Origin: Scortum barcoo
Lineage: Eukaryota > Chordata > Actinopteri > Centrarchiformes > Terapontidae
Length of the DNA stretch: 64,000 nucleotides
Direction of reading: 5' to 3'
Assembly: GCA_023238725.1 (NCBI GenBank)
Contig: CM041535.1
Coordinates: 25,597,978 to 25,661,977, forward strand
In this document: in pieces, positions 1-12,908 of the stretch
Position numbering within the stretch: position 1 is the first letter of the stretch
Layout: each line of letters begins with the position of its first letter
Translations under genes and position numbers: made by a program
The notes under the pieces: generated by a model
What the model saw: the letters and a program-made list of their open reading frames with translations, nothing else
Told to the model about the DNA's origin: nothing
Database searches by the model: none

Positions 1-2330
1 CCGTAAGTGGGCATGAAAGTGGCAGTCCATGCTTTGTTGACAGGATAAGTGGTCCTTGTTGACTTGTTTTATTTTTCCTGCATTTCAGTTTCTTCATGTT
101 CAGGATTTTTTTTGTCCCCCAGTGCCCAAAAAACAACACAAAAAACATGCTGTTGCTGCTGCTGTCTTTTTTTTACAGTTCAACCAGCAGGTACAAACAG
201 CATGGTGCACCACTTGACTCCAGAGTGACAAAATCATTAGCAGAGAGATCTGGAATTAGTATTTATTATGGTTTTAGATCTACTTAGATAAACAGAGACG
301 CCTCATGGCTTTGGTACAAAGGACTGAATGTTGCATCTCACTTCTGTGGGTATTACTTCACTGGCATCAAAAGAACTGGGCGGCTCTGTTTTCCTTGACG
401 GCTGAACCGATGATGTGCACGGGTATGAAGATCCTGCTCTGTCCTGCTCTCTCCCATCATTCATGCTCACCCACACACATCGTCTTGCTCGACCTCATCC
501 CTGATAAAATATGACCAAGCCTACTGTATCGGCACTGTTGTTTACAATGACGTATTGAAGTCATTGGCTCCCACCTCCACTTATTTGACATTTGTGCCTG
601 TGCTGTCAGGATATTTTCTGATATGTGTATCTCCTCCGGTTTATTTGATGGCCTCTGTTTCAGCTGAGGCACTTAAAGGCTTCCTGTCAGCGTTTGAAAC
701 TAACCAGCCAGAGAGACCGTTGGGGCTCTGGCTTCCTCTCACAAACAAGTTAAAAATGAAATGTTCAACTTGATGTTGATAAGTTGTATTTTATTGAGGA
801 TGCCTGATACATGCTTTGAGGGGCGGGCATGTTTTCGCTTTTTAAACGTGGATGGGGTTATGTTGGGTTGACTTCCAGCTGGATTAGGAGACAGAGGTAG
901 GAGTAGCAGGAGGTGAACAAATCGGCGCTGATCCACCTGGAAGCAGTGACATGAACGAAAAGCTGCACACGCACATTTGCCACTCAAGCGACCGCAATTA
1001 CAATGACACACTACCCCTGTCCTCACAAAGACAGCCAGCCGCTTGACCCACTTTTTCTCCCATGTAAAAAGGGTGCAAAAGTCTCTCCTACTGTACAAGC
1101 AGACGCCGCTCCCGTAACCTCCGAGCATCATGGTACTTCACGTGCAGCTCTCTGCAGAATCGTGTCTGACATCTTAAGACTCCCAGCAGCTCCGGGTCAC
1201 CCAGGGGCCAGCCAATCAGAGGGCCTGTAGTAAAGTCCTCAGCAGACCCCCCTGGCAGAACCAGGCAGCATAACAGTGTATCATCTTAATCAGACAGACA
1301 TCTGGAGAGAGTGAGTCTGGAGCTCCTGCATTCATCCGTCCTGCCTCTGTGCTTTTATGAATGGCGTAAATATCTGTTATGGTTGCCCCTTATTTTAAAT
1401 GATACGCTTTATTTAATCTGAATTATCACGGGGGGTGGGGGGCATACATAAAAGTCTCACTGTTTCTCTGTCTTTTGAAAGTAGCAGCACTTAGAAGCTA
1501 TGAACTCTGGAGTAGGACGTCTGAGTGTATCAGCCCAACCATGCATGTGTGTGTGTGTGTTTGTGCGCGTATGACTGAGTGTGTAATTCTGTGTGATGTA
1601 CTGTAGCAGGCACCTGCTGGTGCACTTTTATGGGATTGACCTCACAGACACACTCTCGCTGCGCTGCAGACGCAGGTTTAGTGCGCTCAGTGTGTTGGTG
1701 GTAGTGAGATGGAAAAATGGTCCACACAGCCTGAAGCACAACAGTTTTATTTACCACCACTGTGCAAACAGGTTCCCTCGCTCACTGGTACAGGCACTAG
1801 TTGTTCTATTTAGGTAATTAAAAAGGCAGTGAGATGCTTTTGAAATATTTGTTTGGATTGTATTGTTGTTTGAAAGGTTTCTGGGAATAAATACCGAAGA
1901 ATACCGATTTAGCATTTAGCATAGATTTAGCTAAAATTGTCAGACTCCTGATGAATAGTCACAATCAAACCATACCTATCATTCTCCTTCCTTGTCAAAC
2001 TCTTTTGTCCACAATACTCATAATGCAACCTCACTGCTGCCAGTTGGGTTGGAGATTAAGGCCTGTTATGCTGCTGTAGAAGACGTAGTCTCAAACCGTG
2101 AGCCTGAAGCAGGTCTGAGGAGCGGGTATAGAGGTCTGGTAACATCAATTCTTTCTAACTCCACAGCTCCAGATTTATTTCATTTACAAACTTGTAGCCG
2201 TCAGCACCAACTGAATCTTTATCAGATTTCACACAGGTCCCTCTGGAGCCACAAAAAAACTGCTCCCCGAGACCTGTAATCAGACTTCGATGCGTAAAAT
2301 CGGCAGCGTTCCCCTTTGACGAAAGTTACC
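1..2330. other. Intergenic, no gene recognised
   Basis: I see no coding exon here. Open frames are short, lack family motifs and overlap on both strands. The stretch includes a small GT run near 1546-1560 and otherwise mixed-composition sequence. Confidence 0.5.
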
Positions 2331-2570
2331 TCTCGGACATTATTTGGCCCCATTGGTGTTTGGCAGTCATTGTGCATTTGATCGATTTAACAGTGTTTTC
2401 ATATGTGGAAAAACTTTAAAAAGGACATTTGTCGGGAACGTATGCCCCGCGGCAGCCACTTGGGACTAATCACTGCAATTAAAAATTCCATTATTGGGGA
2501 GAAAGTAATAAATTGCTTCAATCTAATGGGAATTTAATTAATTATACATTTTTTATTACAGCAGGGCAAA
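2331..2570. promoter_or_regulatory. Candidate conserved noncoding block (AT-rich, homeodomain-like sites)
   Basis: This block is free of simple repeats and rich in TAAT cores: GGGAATTTAATTAATTATAC lies near 2528-2547, with CAATTAAAAATTCC and a GC-rich core CCCCGCGGCAGCC upstream. Such texture is typical of developmental enhancers in gene deserts. That it is conserved is inference from texture; no alignment was available. Confidence 0.3.
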
Positions 2571-3651
2571 AGGAAAGGACCAAAATAAGCTGTGAAAAAA
2601 TAAGCATGATTTTTATACAAGCATGCTGCATTCCTCCACGTTTCATTAGAAAAGAGGGCCACTAGTTTTCTGATTAATGCACAGGTAGAAAGAGATCCAA
2701 CAGTCCCTACTGCTCTATTAGAGCCAGTCTTTGTAATCGCTTCATCTTGTTTGCATGTAATTTTCATTTGCATATTAAGACCCACTGTGTTTGTACAACA
2801 TTGTGTAATTTGTTTATCTCCATTTGTAAGCCGTCCCAAAGGTTAATGGAGCAAATTTGGTGTCATTTTCCCTTTTTAAAATGTCAGACCGTGTCTCAGT
2901 GGATCAGAGAGACAACAGCGGCATGTTTCCTCTGCTCTGCTTTCATCCTGAGTTGTGGCACCTGGAACATTACACTGCCCTCGTTTTGCCCATCCGCCTC
3001 CCCGAGCCTCCTCTCTGCTCCTTCAGTCTTCTCCTATCGACTCAATCTTTTATCCAAACCCCGTCTTCTCTCCTTCCCTTTCCTCTCCTCCTCATATTCT
3101 CCCCCGCCGTCTGCTTCCGTTTCTTCCCCTGCCTCTCTCCTCTTCCCCTGCTTGTCTGGGACTCTTTCAGTCCCTAACATCGCTGTCTTCCATCTGACAG
3201 CCTCAGAATGGAAACAAAAGAGAGTGCAGAAGATGGAGGGAGAGAGATAAAACTGCAAAAAGCCAAGTGAAGTCATACTTTCAGTCTCACTGCCTTCTTC
3301 CCCTACTCTTCCTTACTTTGCTTTCCTCTCTTTTGCTTAATGTTTGAAAGAGCTTTTATTCCACAAATTCTCTCTCTTTGCGCTCTCATGAATAACACAT
3401 GAGCATCAGCGGCAAACTCTCTCTCTCCCTTTTGCTTTATCCCCACCCCATTCTGCTCTCTGTAAAACACACACACGGAGACAGCCGCTCTTACACACAC
3501 TTCACTCACAGATGGCCTGGTCCAGGTCATTTCCTCTGTGGATGGAGGATAACTGGATTTACCAGTCTGTTGTGTTCTGTTGCTCTGACAGATTTGTTTA
3601 TGGACAAAAACAAAAAAAAGGCAAAAACACAACCAGCTAATAAACTGTTCA

Positions 3652-3686
<35 letters not shown>

Positions 3687-3698
3687 TGTGTGTGTGTA
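3652..3698. repeat. (TG)n microsatellite
   Basis: An almost pure TG run, interrupted once by TATG. Confidence 0.95.
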
Positions 3699-4603
3699 TA
3701 AATCCTTGAGGACTTTTACATCTGGTACAGCAGCAGAACCCCTACTGATGATCACACTGCCCCAACAGTTCAGTAATAGTGGTAGTAGTTAATAGCATAT
3801 CAACCACCTTGTGACAATATAATGTTTAGTTAATGTGTTTAGCAGATTATTCCATTATGGCCCTCTGTGTTTTGCCGAGAAGGCATAATGGTGTTATTTC
3901 TCATTTCTGTCACTGTGTGTGGTTGCCATTTTTTCCTGCTTTATGTGCACACAGCCATCCATGCACGTTATATTATTACTCTGCTGAAAAAGCTATTTCC
4001 CCCATCAAGTCTGATAGAGTTTCCAGTGAAACTGCTAGCGCTGTTTAAAACTCAGATATGTCATTTCGCAGAAAATGTTGCCGCCTCTGAAAATGAAATG
4101 CTCTACATGCTTTCGGATAAAGTTCCCCAGCAGGATGCTTGGATCCATAAAATACTTCTTGAAGCAGGAAGAAAGCTATTTGGCTGTGGCACACTCTTTT
4201 GTCATTTTCTGTAGACAGAAGTCTATTTTGGGCTTAGGAAGTCATGTTTCTTGTCATTTAGGCACCTGAAGATTACATTAGTGTTTGAAATCACACTTAT
4301 TCATGGAGGCAACCTGTCTGGGCATTAAAACTTTGAAAAAGAAAGTAGCATCTGGTTGTGGCGGACTTTATATTTAGACTTTGCTTTAAGCAGGTGTGTG
4401 TTTCTATATATGTATGTATGTATCTGTGTGTGTGTGTGTGTGTGCGCGCGTGAGGTAGATCCAGGTCTGCCTGTGGAAGTTAAGTGTTGCACGGAAATAA
4501 CCAAGTTGGCCAATTAACTGAGCATGAAGTCATCAGCCCACACAGTGCCATTGCAATTTTAATGCCCCCACGCTTCAAAATAAACACACACACACGGGTG
4601 CTT

Positions 4604-4604
<1 letters not shown>

Positions 4605-4695
<91 letters not shown>

Positions 4696-4715
4696 AGACA
4701 CACACACACACACAC
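4605..4715. repeat. (CA)n microsatellite, longest in the window
   Basis: About 110 bp of CA dinucleotides, with a TACA break near 4645 and a TTAGA break near 4694. It produces spurious His/Thr open frames on both strands. Confidence 0.95.
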
Positions 4716-6928
4716 TTAGATATCTCCAAACTAAACAAACCATTAAAGTTAACTATCCTTCCCCAGGGTGTCGTCTGTTGGGAGGTGCTGAAACATAACA
4801 TATTTCATGTTTTTGACTTAAGCTGTCAGTCAGCTGCCAGCTTTACTGTAAGCTGCACCGTTCCAGTCTGAGATCATGGATCAGCCGACAGGCAGGGAGA
4901 CACAAAGACAGACAGGCCTGCGCTGCTGGAGATTTTCTCTTTTTATAATTCAAACAGGGATGGTGGCATGCTGTGAAAACTAATTTAGACATCATAACGT
5001 CACTGCTTAACATCAGTTTAGCTGTAATTAGAGAGGTGGACACCTAGTTATCACAGCTCTGTTCCCTTTGTTATTTGCATGACATGGCTCGATGAATGTT
5101 CGAAAAATGACCCCGTCCTATTCGGTTTGCATCGGCGGATGTGTCATGTGCCAGGTGGAGACAGGACCAGTTGAATTCAGATTGATTGCTATTTGTCCTC
5201 TGAGCACCTGCTTAAACACACACACACACACGGCGGTGGATGAATTCCCAGACCTCTGTTTGAGCTGCATTTCAAATGCATACGTAGTGTTTAGAGTGGC
5301 ACAGAGCTCCTTTCATATGGAGATGCGTCTGACGAGTCCGGGCTTCGACCTGCCACTGTCTATCTGCTCCAACATTACACCCACAGCTGCCCCCTCTGTC
5401 TTTAATACATGTGTTATCCCTCCTCTCTTCCTCCTCTGTGTCTGTCTCCACATATTAGAGCAACCCTTAACAATATGCAGAGCAGAGGAACTTCTATTAA
5501 TAGTGATGACAGTGGTGCTGTCCCAGTTGTTTGCCTTTGTTGGTAGCCTAGATACTAAATTAATGATTCTAAATTCTGGGAGTGTGAATAGGGCTGTGTG
5601 CTAAAGGACTGAAATGTAAATGCATGGTACGGAGAAAATGAGAAGAAAAGAGCTCCCAGAGAGTGGGGGGCGACCGCGTTTTTCTTGTCTGCCAGCAGAT
5701 AAATATGATGGAGATGAATGTCAGCGAGGCTCATTGTTTGGCTGCCATGGGAGCTGAAGGCGACTCATCATGTATGTCACTGTGTGTGTGTATGCGTGTG
5801 TGTGTGCTCTAATTATATGCATGCTCAGAGCTCCAGCCTGATTGTCAGTCTGACGCGTGCTCACCTTTGTCGTCTGCGGGAGGGGAGGGGAGAGGAGGAG
5901 CGCGGGGATGGAGGGCGACAGACAAAGATTTGGAAGAAGTTTAAGAGGATGCAGGAGGCTCTGATCAGGCTTTTGTCAGAGATTTGTGTGTGTGTGTGTG
6001 ACAGACAAAACGAGGAGGGGAAGAAGTCTTGCCATGACAATATATCCGTTGCTTAGCAGGTGCAGTCTGACCTGCCACACTTTCCCCCTCCTCCACCTGG
6101 ATCTCTCGTTTTCTACTCCATCTCTCCTCTCTGCCAAACAAAGGCAAGGAAGTCTGTTTCTACTGATGTCATGCTGAACAAAGGCATGGGATGAAACACT
6201 CCTCCGTTGTAGTGTTGCCTTTTATGTGCACACTAATTCAAAACACTTTCCTCTTCGACTTCCACCTGCACCATCACTGACTGACTTGCCATATACATAT
6301 CTATAAATATTCTGCATATATCCTTATGTAGGGCACTGTTGGAGTGTGTGTGCTTCGTTTTATGGTATACCTGAGCCAGATTGATTTAACAGTTTAAGGT
6401 AAGGCTGGCGTTTTGTTCCTCTATTTGACATTTCCGCCATCTAAAACAGCAACACCTAAACTGAACGTATAGACAGTCGATACATATATTTGCCCTCCCA
6501 CGTCCACCCCTCCCCACACGCATAAAAGCTGGCTCAAAGATCAACCATTGATCTACCCTTTCTCCCCTGCCTGGGCAATTATCTCTCTAATTATTCAAAA
6601 TCCATCTTCTGCTCAGTGTAAGCCATCAACCAGGAAACTAGGAGTGTGTGTGTGTGTTTGTGTCTAGGTGTGTGACGATGATTCGCAGGGTGGGACAGAA
6701 GCTGATTCCCTAATTGCTTCAAAAAGACAGGAAGCCTGCTCTGGCTGACATTTGCTTGCACCCTGCAAACAGCAGGCTGCAGCGTAAATCAGGCACCAGC
6801 GTATGCACAGGCCTCTCTGCCTCTACTACACACACACACACACACACCGGCAGAGACCACCACATGGACAATATGTCACACCTGTCATATTTAGAGAGCC
6901 ATTAAGGAAGAGTCAGCACCCCGGCTCT

Positions 6929-6974
6929 TATTAATGATGTCACTGTGGACAGTATGTCGTATTAATGATGTCAC
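6929..6974. promoter_or_regulatory. Paired TATTAATGATGTCAC motif
   Basis: The 15-mer TATTAATGATGTCAC occurs at 6929-6943 and again at 6960-6974, 31 bp apart in the same orientation. Each copy contains TGATGTCA, close to the CRE/ATF palindrome, next to a TTAAT core. Exact repetition at about three helical turns suggests a paired factor-binding site. Function is inferred. Confidence 0.35.
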
Positions 6975-7126
6975 AGCGAGAAGTGAGTTACAGCAGCGGG
7001 CGTTCATCAGCCTGTGTGTGTGTTGAGTGGATAGGAGAGGGGTGGAGCAGTGCTTCATTTGTAACACGGTCCGACCTTGATGCCTGGGAATGAACGATGG
7101 GGGAGGGGAGGAGAGTGAGGGAAGCA

Positions 7127-7156
7127 GAGGAGGAGGAAGAGGAGGAGGAGGAGGAG
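7127..7156. repeat. (GGA)n trinucleotide repeat
   Basis: GGA/GAA triplets run through 7127-7156 inside a longer purine-rich stretch that starts near 7098. Confidence 0.85.
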
Positions 7157-10100
7157 CAGAGAGGTGTAACATCTCTTTGTCATCACCCCTCTTCTGTGGT
7201 TTTCCACTCTGCCCTGACGCTCTGCTCCGCCTTGCTTATAGTAGCACAACCTCGCTTTGTGTGCATGTGTCAGAGCTGCCCTCCTTTGCTTCCTATGTGC
7301 GGTGTGTGTGTGTGTGTATGTGTGTGTGCGCATGTGGGCACAGGGCAGGCTCAGACACCAGAACAAACACCGGAACATTCTTCTGACCTGACCGGGATTA
7401 CAGCATGCAGTCATGCAGAGAGAGGGAAAGACAGAATAAAGAAACGTGTGAGAGGAGAGGAGAGTTTACACAGTGGCTGCAAATATGAGAGCGTCTGTTG
7501 ATGCTGCACGTTAATCACATCAACAACAGCTGAGGCAAAAGAGCAAATATTCTCAGTCCATGAACCGTTAACCAGACATCAAAGTGGTTTTATTAGATAT
7601 TCTGGACTCTAAAAGCTGATGTCAGAGCTTTACGTGAAGCTGATGTCAGTTCAGAGGAGTTTAGAGAGGACACAGGTCAGGTTACCGTGTGTGTGTGTGT
7701 TTGAGAGGTTATGTGCACATAGGTGCTGACTGCACTGTTCCACCGTGCCACACCAGTGTTGGATTAGTGCGAACAAACACAATTTACAGTGATTTATGCC
7801 TTGACTCAAGGTTACAGAGAGGGCTCCCTTTTGTGGTTTTTCTACAAGCCGGACAATAGATGAGTACACAGTTTTTCTCTCCTTTACGTTGTCTCCACTC
7901 CACATCACAATTTCCCTCTTGCTTTTTATTTTGCCATTTTTATAAAAAAGCAATATCCTTCTTCTTCAGGTAAAAATGCTGCTGCTGCTGTGTGAGAGAG
8001 AAGTGATGCTCTTCCTACTGTGAGTTTGGTGATTGCCTCCGAGTGTCACTGGGGCCCAGAACCCCTACTGGCAAGCAATAGTATTAGCATCTGGGAAACA
8101 GGGTGTGTATATGTGTGTGTGTGTGTGTTGTGTGCAGCCTCAAACTAATGATGTTTTTGACCTGCTCTTTGTTGTGAAACAAAGAGGTGCTTGTGGCCAT
8201 GCTCTTCTCAGTCGCACACATAACACGAGTGTGAGAGTGTGTAATATGTGTTTTTTTTTTGACAGCTGCGACCACATCGAGGACTCTTCATTGAGATGCA
8301 TTGAAATTATTTGGGATGTGTGTGTCTGAAGCAGCTCTTCAAACAGCCCCAGCCCCTGTCAAACCCCCTGCTTTAGTGTGTGTGTGTGTATTAATGCATG
8401 AAACTAGTCCGGGGATGTAATCTCCATAAGTGATGACTTGAGAGTGCAGACACATTTTTTAGTTAATTATCTCTATTGGTCAATGCTGCCTTTGCACACA
8501 TTAACACACACACACCTTTATGAGGGTTGGTATATGTGCTGCAATTATCACCAAAGTCACAGTGTGCTGTGCCCACACAGACCAGAGCTGGAAATATCAC
8601 AGCAAACAGCTGTGGACAAACAGAGATGTGGACACACTTCCAGTCTCATTCACACATTTAGTGAGTGAGCAGCCACAAACACACAAGCCTCATTACACAT
8701 ATGCATTTGCCAACTTGACCACACACACATACACACACACACACACACACAGCTGACAGTTAGGTAAATACAGCTATATGTAACGTCAGATATGACTTGC
8801 TTATCAGGCGTCAGGCAGTCCACAGACTCTCCAGTCTGTCAAGGTGAAACAATAAGATCAACATGAAAAAAGGTTCTTGTTTCTGTAATGAATGTGGGTC
8901 AGATTACATAAAAAATGGTGAGTTTGTTAAATAGATGAATTCGAATTTTGGTGTAGCTGCTTCATGAACTTGGAGTCACTGAGCCTGGTTAAATGTTAAA
9001 GGTATGAAGACCATAAGCGGTCAAATACCAAGAAAGCATAGCAGCTTCACCCATCACTGCATAAATTGAGCCTTTTTCAGAAGTGCACACGAGCTGAGGT
9101 TAAATACAAATCAATCCTTAATCATCATAATTAAGCTTCTTTCCTTAAGTGGGGTGACTTTAATTTCCTACAGCGTATCTTCTCAGGCAATTCTTGCCCC
9201 CAGGATATGTAAAGTTTTCACAGTAACTTAAATGTGCTCATTTAAAATCCAAAATCAAGATTATGGAGCTTGTTGGCAGCACTACACAAAACTTTAGGAA
9301 GCTAACAGATAGTTACAAATGGCTTCATTATGCTATATGACCTGTAAAATTACTTGGTACTGATAAATTAATAACTTTTACTTTTAGTGCCTCTGTTTCC
9401 TTCCACAGACCTTTGAAATAGGAAAAATACCACGGCCTTTCACCTTTCATTCACTGATGAAGTAGGTCAGCTCGGTTCTGTTGCAGCTTCTGTTGAAACT
9501 GATCCAAAAGCTGCGACATATGGGGCCCAGCTGAGTAACGAAGCACTGAAATCACATCATTTGATTGGAGGAGCTGATTGGAGATGCTGGATTCAACAGT
9601 TTGAAGTCGAGGGAAAGTCCAGATTGAAGGACCAGACCCACACACGTGCAAAACACATGTCACAGCTGTCAGTCATCCACGGTTATGAATTTGCGGCTCC
9701 AAAAGCTTTTCTAGAACTGAATCTACACCCTACAAAGAAACTAATGCAGATATATTTCACCGTTGGATCAACCTGCATAACTTGTCTGACTAATAAGCAG
9801 CTTGATCATTGAGCAGTACACCATTCTTGTGTCCTATATTGTATAATATTCACTGTCTAAGGCTGCCAGGCTTAGATGCACACAATTCAATAAGATTAAT
9901 AAAATCACTTTAGTGTTAGGCTGAGCGGCCAACATTTCCAGTGGGCCGATCTCCTAAAACTGTTACACGCAGCTAAAAAAGAGCTGAAGTCAACTACTTG
10001 ATGGATTCCCCTTGTGTTGTGAGTCCAGAAGCGATTCTTCATCCGCCCCCCCGTCTATCTATCGGCACGGAAATTTGTGCCACATAATTTTTGAATCGAA

Positions 10101-10255
10101 AGACGAGATCTCTGCAGGTTTCTTTCATCTTCATTATGAGATGAATGCTTCAGAAAAAAAAAAACTTATTTTCTTAAACGATGTGAGTTGAAGAGTTTTG
10201 GATGGAGGTTTGGTGCCACAGAGTGCAAGGAGGTTCTAAAGCGCATATAATCACC

Positions 10256-10258
<3 letters not shown>

Positions 10259-10290
<32 letters not shown>
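10259..10290. repeat. (CA)n microsatellite
   Basis: Pure CA run of about 16 units. Confidence 0.95.
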
Positions 10291-10293
<3 letters not shown>

Positions 10294-10775
10294 TGCATAC
10301 AGTGGTGGGTAGCGAGGGTTATCTTCAGTCCCAGATGGGCAGAAAGAAAGTATGTACTGTGTGTGTGTGTGTGTGTGTGAAAGGGGGGTGATTGTGTGTA
10401 TAACTAAATCTTCCCCCCTCTCTCTCTCTCTCTTGTCCTCCCTCTCTCAGCCGGGGTTGACGGAGGACAGAGTGTGTTGCCGAGCACTGGACTTCAGCAA
10501 CTGTGCGGAAATCTGTGTGTGTGTGTGTGTGTGTGCCTATATCTGTAGTCGGGGATAGCTATGGGAAAGGATTAGGACAGCTTTAGACAGGCTTTGTTTA
10601 ATAAGCAGCACAACGGCTGCTCCGGATGGGAAACCACCCATCTCCAACACACACTTGTACACACACACACACACAAAACACCACAAACACACAGGAAAGA
10701 CACCAATAGGCTAAAAAAGCTTGGACCTTTCGTTTTGTTATGCTGGAAGCTGAGCTGTGGTTAAGTGTGTTGTAT

Positions 10776-10832
10776 TTGTGTGTGTGTGTCTGTGTGTGTG
10801 TGTGTGTGTGTGCATATGTGTGTGTGTCTGTT
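10776..10832. repeat. (TG)n microsatellite, interrupted
   Basis: TG run with two or three interruptions (TCTG, CATATG). Confidence 0.9.
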
Positions 10833-11768
10833 CCAGAGATTGGGGTCCCTGGCTCTGGTAATGGGACCGATGGAGCTGAAAGCGAGGGATGAACCAGGGG
10901 ATAAAGGATGGATAAAGCAAAGGATGGAGCTGTGCACATTGCCCAAGGAGCTCTGTACTGATTGGCTCCGAGTGACTGCGTGTGTGTGTGTGTGTGTACA
11001 CTTGCGTGTGTGTGCGTGAGTGCATGTGTGTATGAATCCCTTGCAGATGTGAACAGCTTACCGATTTTCTCAGCGGACCAATTAGACGAAGGAGAGTTTG
11101 GTCCCCATGTGTGAAAGCCTCTTCCTGGTAATAGGAGCTTGATTAGTGGGTGTATTAACTGTGTTTTAGCCAACGTGGAAGTGTGTATGTGTGTGTGTGT
11201 GTGTATGTGCTCATTTGTGTGTGTGTAAGAGAAAGATTAGACTTGGCTCCCAGTGATTTGTGCTTACTTCTGCGGGTATATCTGTATGTCTGAGTCTAGT
11301 CAGGGAAGTGATGCTAATTCAGCTAAGGCAGCCCCAAAAGAGGAAGAAGCCGAATCCCATCCCTCATCTTAATACATGCAAATGTATTAATGTATGTACT
11401 GTGCTCATCATAACAGAGATTTTACCATCAGAACATTGTTTCTCAACTGGGTCAGCGGGATCAGACGGGCGTAGATTTGGAGCTAAAGACGAAGAAAGAC
11501 TTAAACTAGCGGGCTTCTTCTTGCAACTGCAGTCCCACGAAGGCGTGATGTTGGATCCAACAGCTCCGGTAATGGAGAGAGACAATGAGAGTGAGGGTGA
11601 GGGAGTGGGAAAGAGGGAAGTAAGAGAGGAGAACGATAAAGACGGAGAGAGGCCAAGAGGAGAGAGGTGAGGTCTGCTTCTGAGCACCACTCCTGGGAGC
11701 GTAAATGCTTCCTCATCAGTAAACAGTGAATAATTCATCTAGTTACCATAGAGAGCACACACCCGCTC

Positions 11769-11769
<1 letters not shown>

Positions 11770-11809
<40 letters not shown>
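11770..11809. repeat. (CA)n microsatellite
   Basis: Pure CA run of about 20 units. Confidence 0.95.
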
Positions 11810-11810
<1 letters not shown>

Positions 11811-11966
11811 CTGCAAGTGCACACACACGCACAGCAAAAATCATATTCATGTCACAGACAGGCCATTTTTACAGCAGACAGCCCGGTCCAGTGTGGAGCT
11901 TTTATTATTCACTAGCTTATGAACTCTGTGGGACCCTTCACTCTTTGACTGTCTGCACGTGTGTAC

Positions 11967-12022
11967 ATGTGTGTGTGTTGTGTGTGTGTGTGTTGTGTGT
12001 GTGTGTGTGTGTGTGTCTGTGT
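11967..12022. repeat. (TG)n microsatellite with TTG interruptions
   Basis: TG run broken regularly by extra T bases, giving TGTTGTG steps. Confidence 0.9.
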
Positions 12023-12544
12023 GCAGCTTTGTGTGCGTTTGCATGGCATGTAGGAGTTTCATTTTTCGGCATCTGTAAGGGTGAAAAGGAGGACAGAGGA
12101 GAGAGGCACGCAATGTTCCCCTAACTAACCTTACCTTGAGGCATGCACACACACACACACACACACGCTTTACACACACAGAAATGGCTCAAACAGATGA
12201 TGTGGGGTTGACTGTTCTGGTTTTATCCCCGAAACAAACACACAGTTCCTCATTCCTCACGACCTCCTGTGTGTATCGATCCTCGTCTATAACTTCTTCA
12301 AACACACTTCACACATATTCACAATCACACACAAACACATCTCTAACACACACACACACACACACACACACTGTCATCCACACACCAGCAGAGAGGCGGC
12401 GTGGGAGCTGCGATTCCTTCCACGCTCTCAGGCCTCCACTCCAGCTCGAGCTCTGTCTTTAATTCATATTTGTCATGTATAATAACTGGATGTCTTAGCG
12501 GAATACTGCTGCGTGCTGCAGAATAAAAGAGCAATATTTTATTT

Positions 12545-12800
12545 CATTTTCATAACTCCAGCCTGTGAATTATTATTATGCTAATGTTGTTGGGGAGCCA
12601 CCGCTGCTGTGCGCTAAGGTGGCAGCCTGGCTTTTTTTACATTTTTTTATATAAACTGAAAGGAAAACAGAGTCAAACGCAATAAGCGGCGGAATAATCA
12701 ATGGTAAACTGTTTACAAAAGTGGCCCGCGCCGCTGCTCGCTCTCATTATTTGATCACAGCAGTATTTCACATTTTAAACGAAACCAAATATGAAGCAGA
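12545..12800. promoter_or_regulatory. Candidate conserved noncoding block with octamer-like site
   Basis: This block has no simple repeat. It contains ATGCTAAT (12578-12585), which matches the POU octamer variant, further TTATT/TAAT cores, and GATCACAG and CAATAAGCGG elements flanking a GC-rich core (GGCCCGCGCCGCTGC). It resembles a developmental enhancer. No alignment was made. Confidence 0.3.
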
Positions 12801-12871
12801 GGGCTGTGACATGGTAATGAGGTACAAGAGGAGGAAATGGGTTTTGTCTCTGGGTAATTTCAGCCCGGCTT

Positions 12872-12908
<37 letters not shown>

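Larger units (their letters stand above)
2571..6900. other. Intergenic with pyrimidine-rich tracts and microsatellites
   Basis: No gene recognised. The longer open frames around 2,750-3,250 and 3,300-3,755 come from CT-rich and GT-rich low-complexity DNA. Two large dinucleotide repeats are listed separately. Confidence 0.5.
7000..12540. other. Intergenic, microsatellite-dense
   Basis: No gene recognised. The region is studded with GT/CA runs (10259-10290, 10776-10832, 11770-11809, 11967-12022, 12346-12371). The 191-residue minus-strand frame at 10,598-11,173 is mostly Thr-His repeat from CA tracts and is not a credible gene. Confidence 0.5.

Noticed and set aside
2747..3250. 167-residue plus-strand frame
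   Set aside because: Translation of a pyrimidine-rich tract giving Ser/Pro/Leu runs, with competing frames in the same DNA.
4605..4715. CRISPR-like or structured repeat array
   Set aside because: It is a simple CA dinucleotide microsatellite without spacers.
10598..11173. 191-residue minus-strand open frame
   Set aside because: Dominated by Thr-His repeats from CA microsatellites. No domain and no splice partners.
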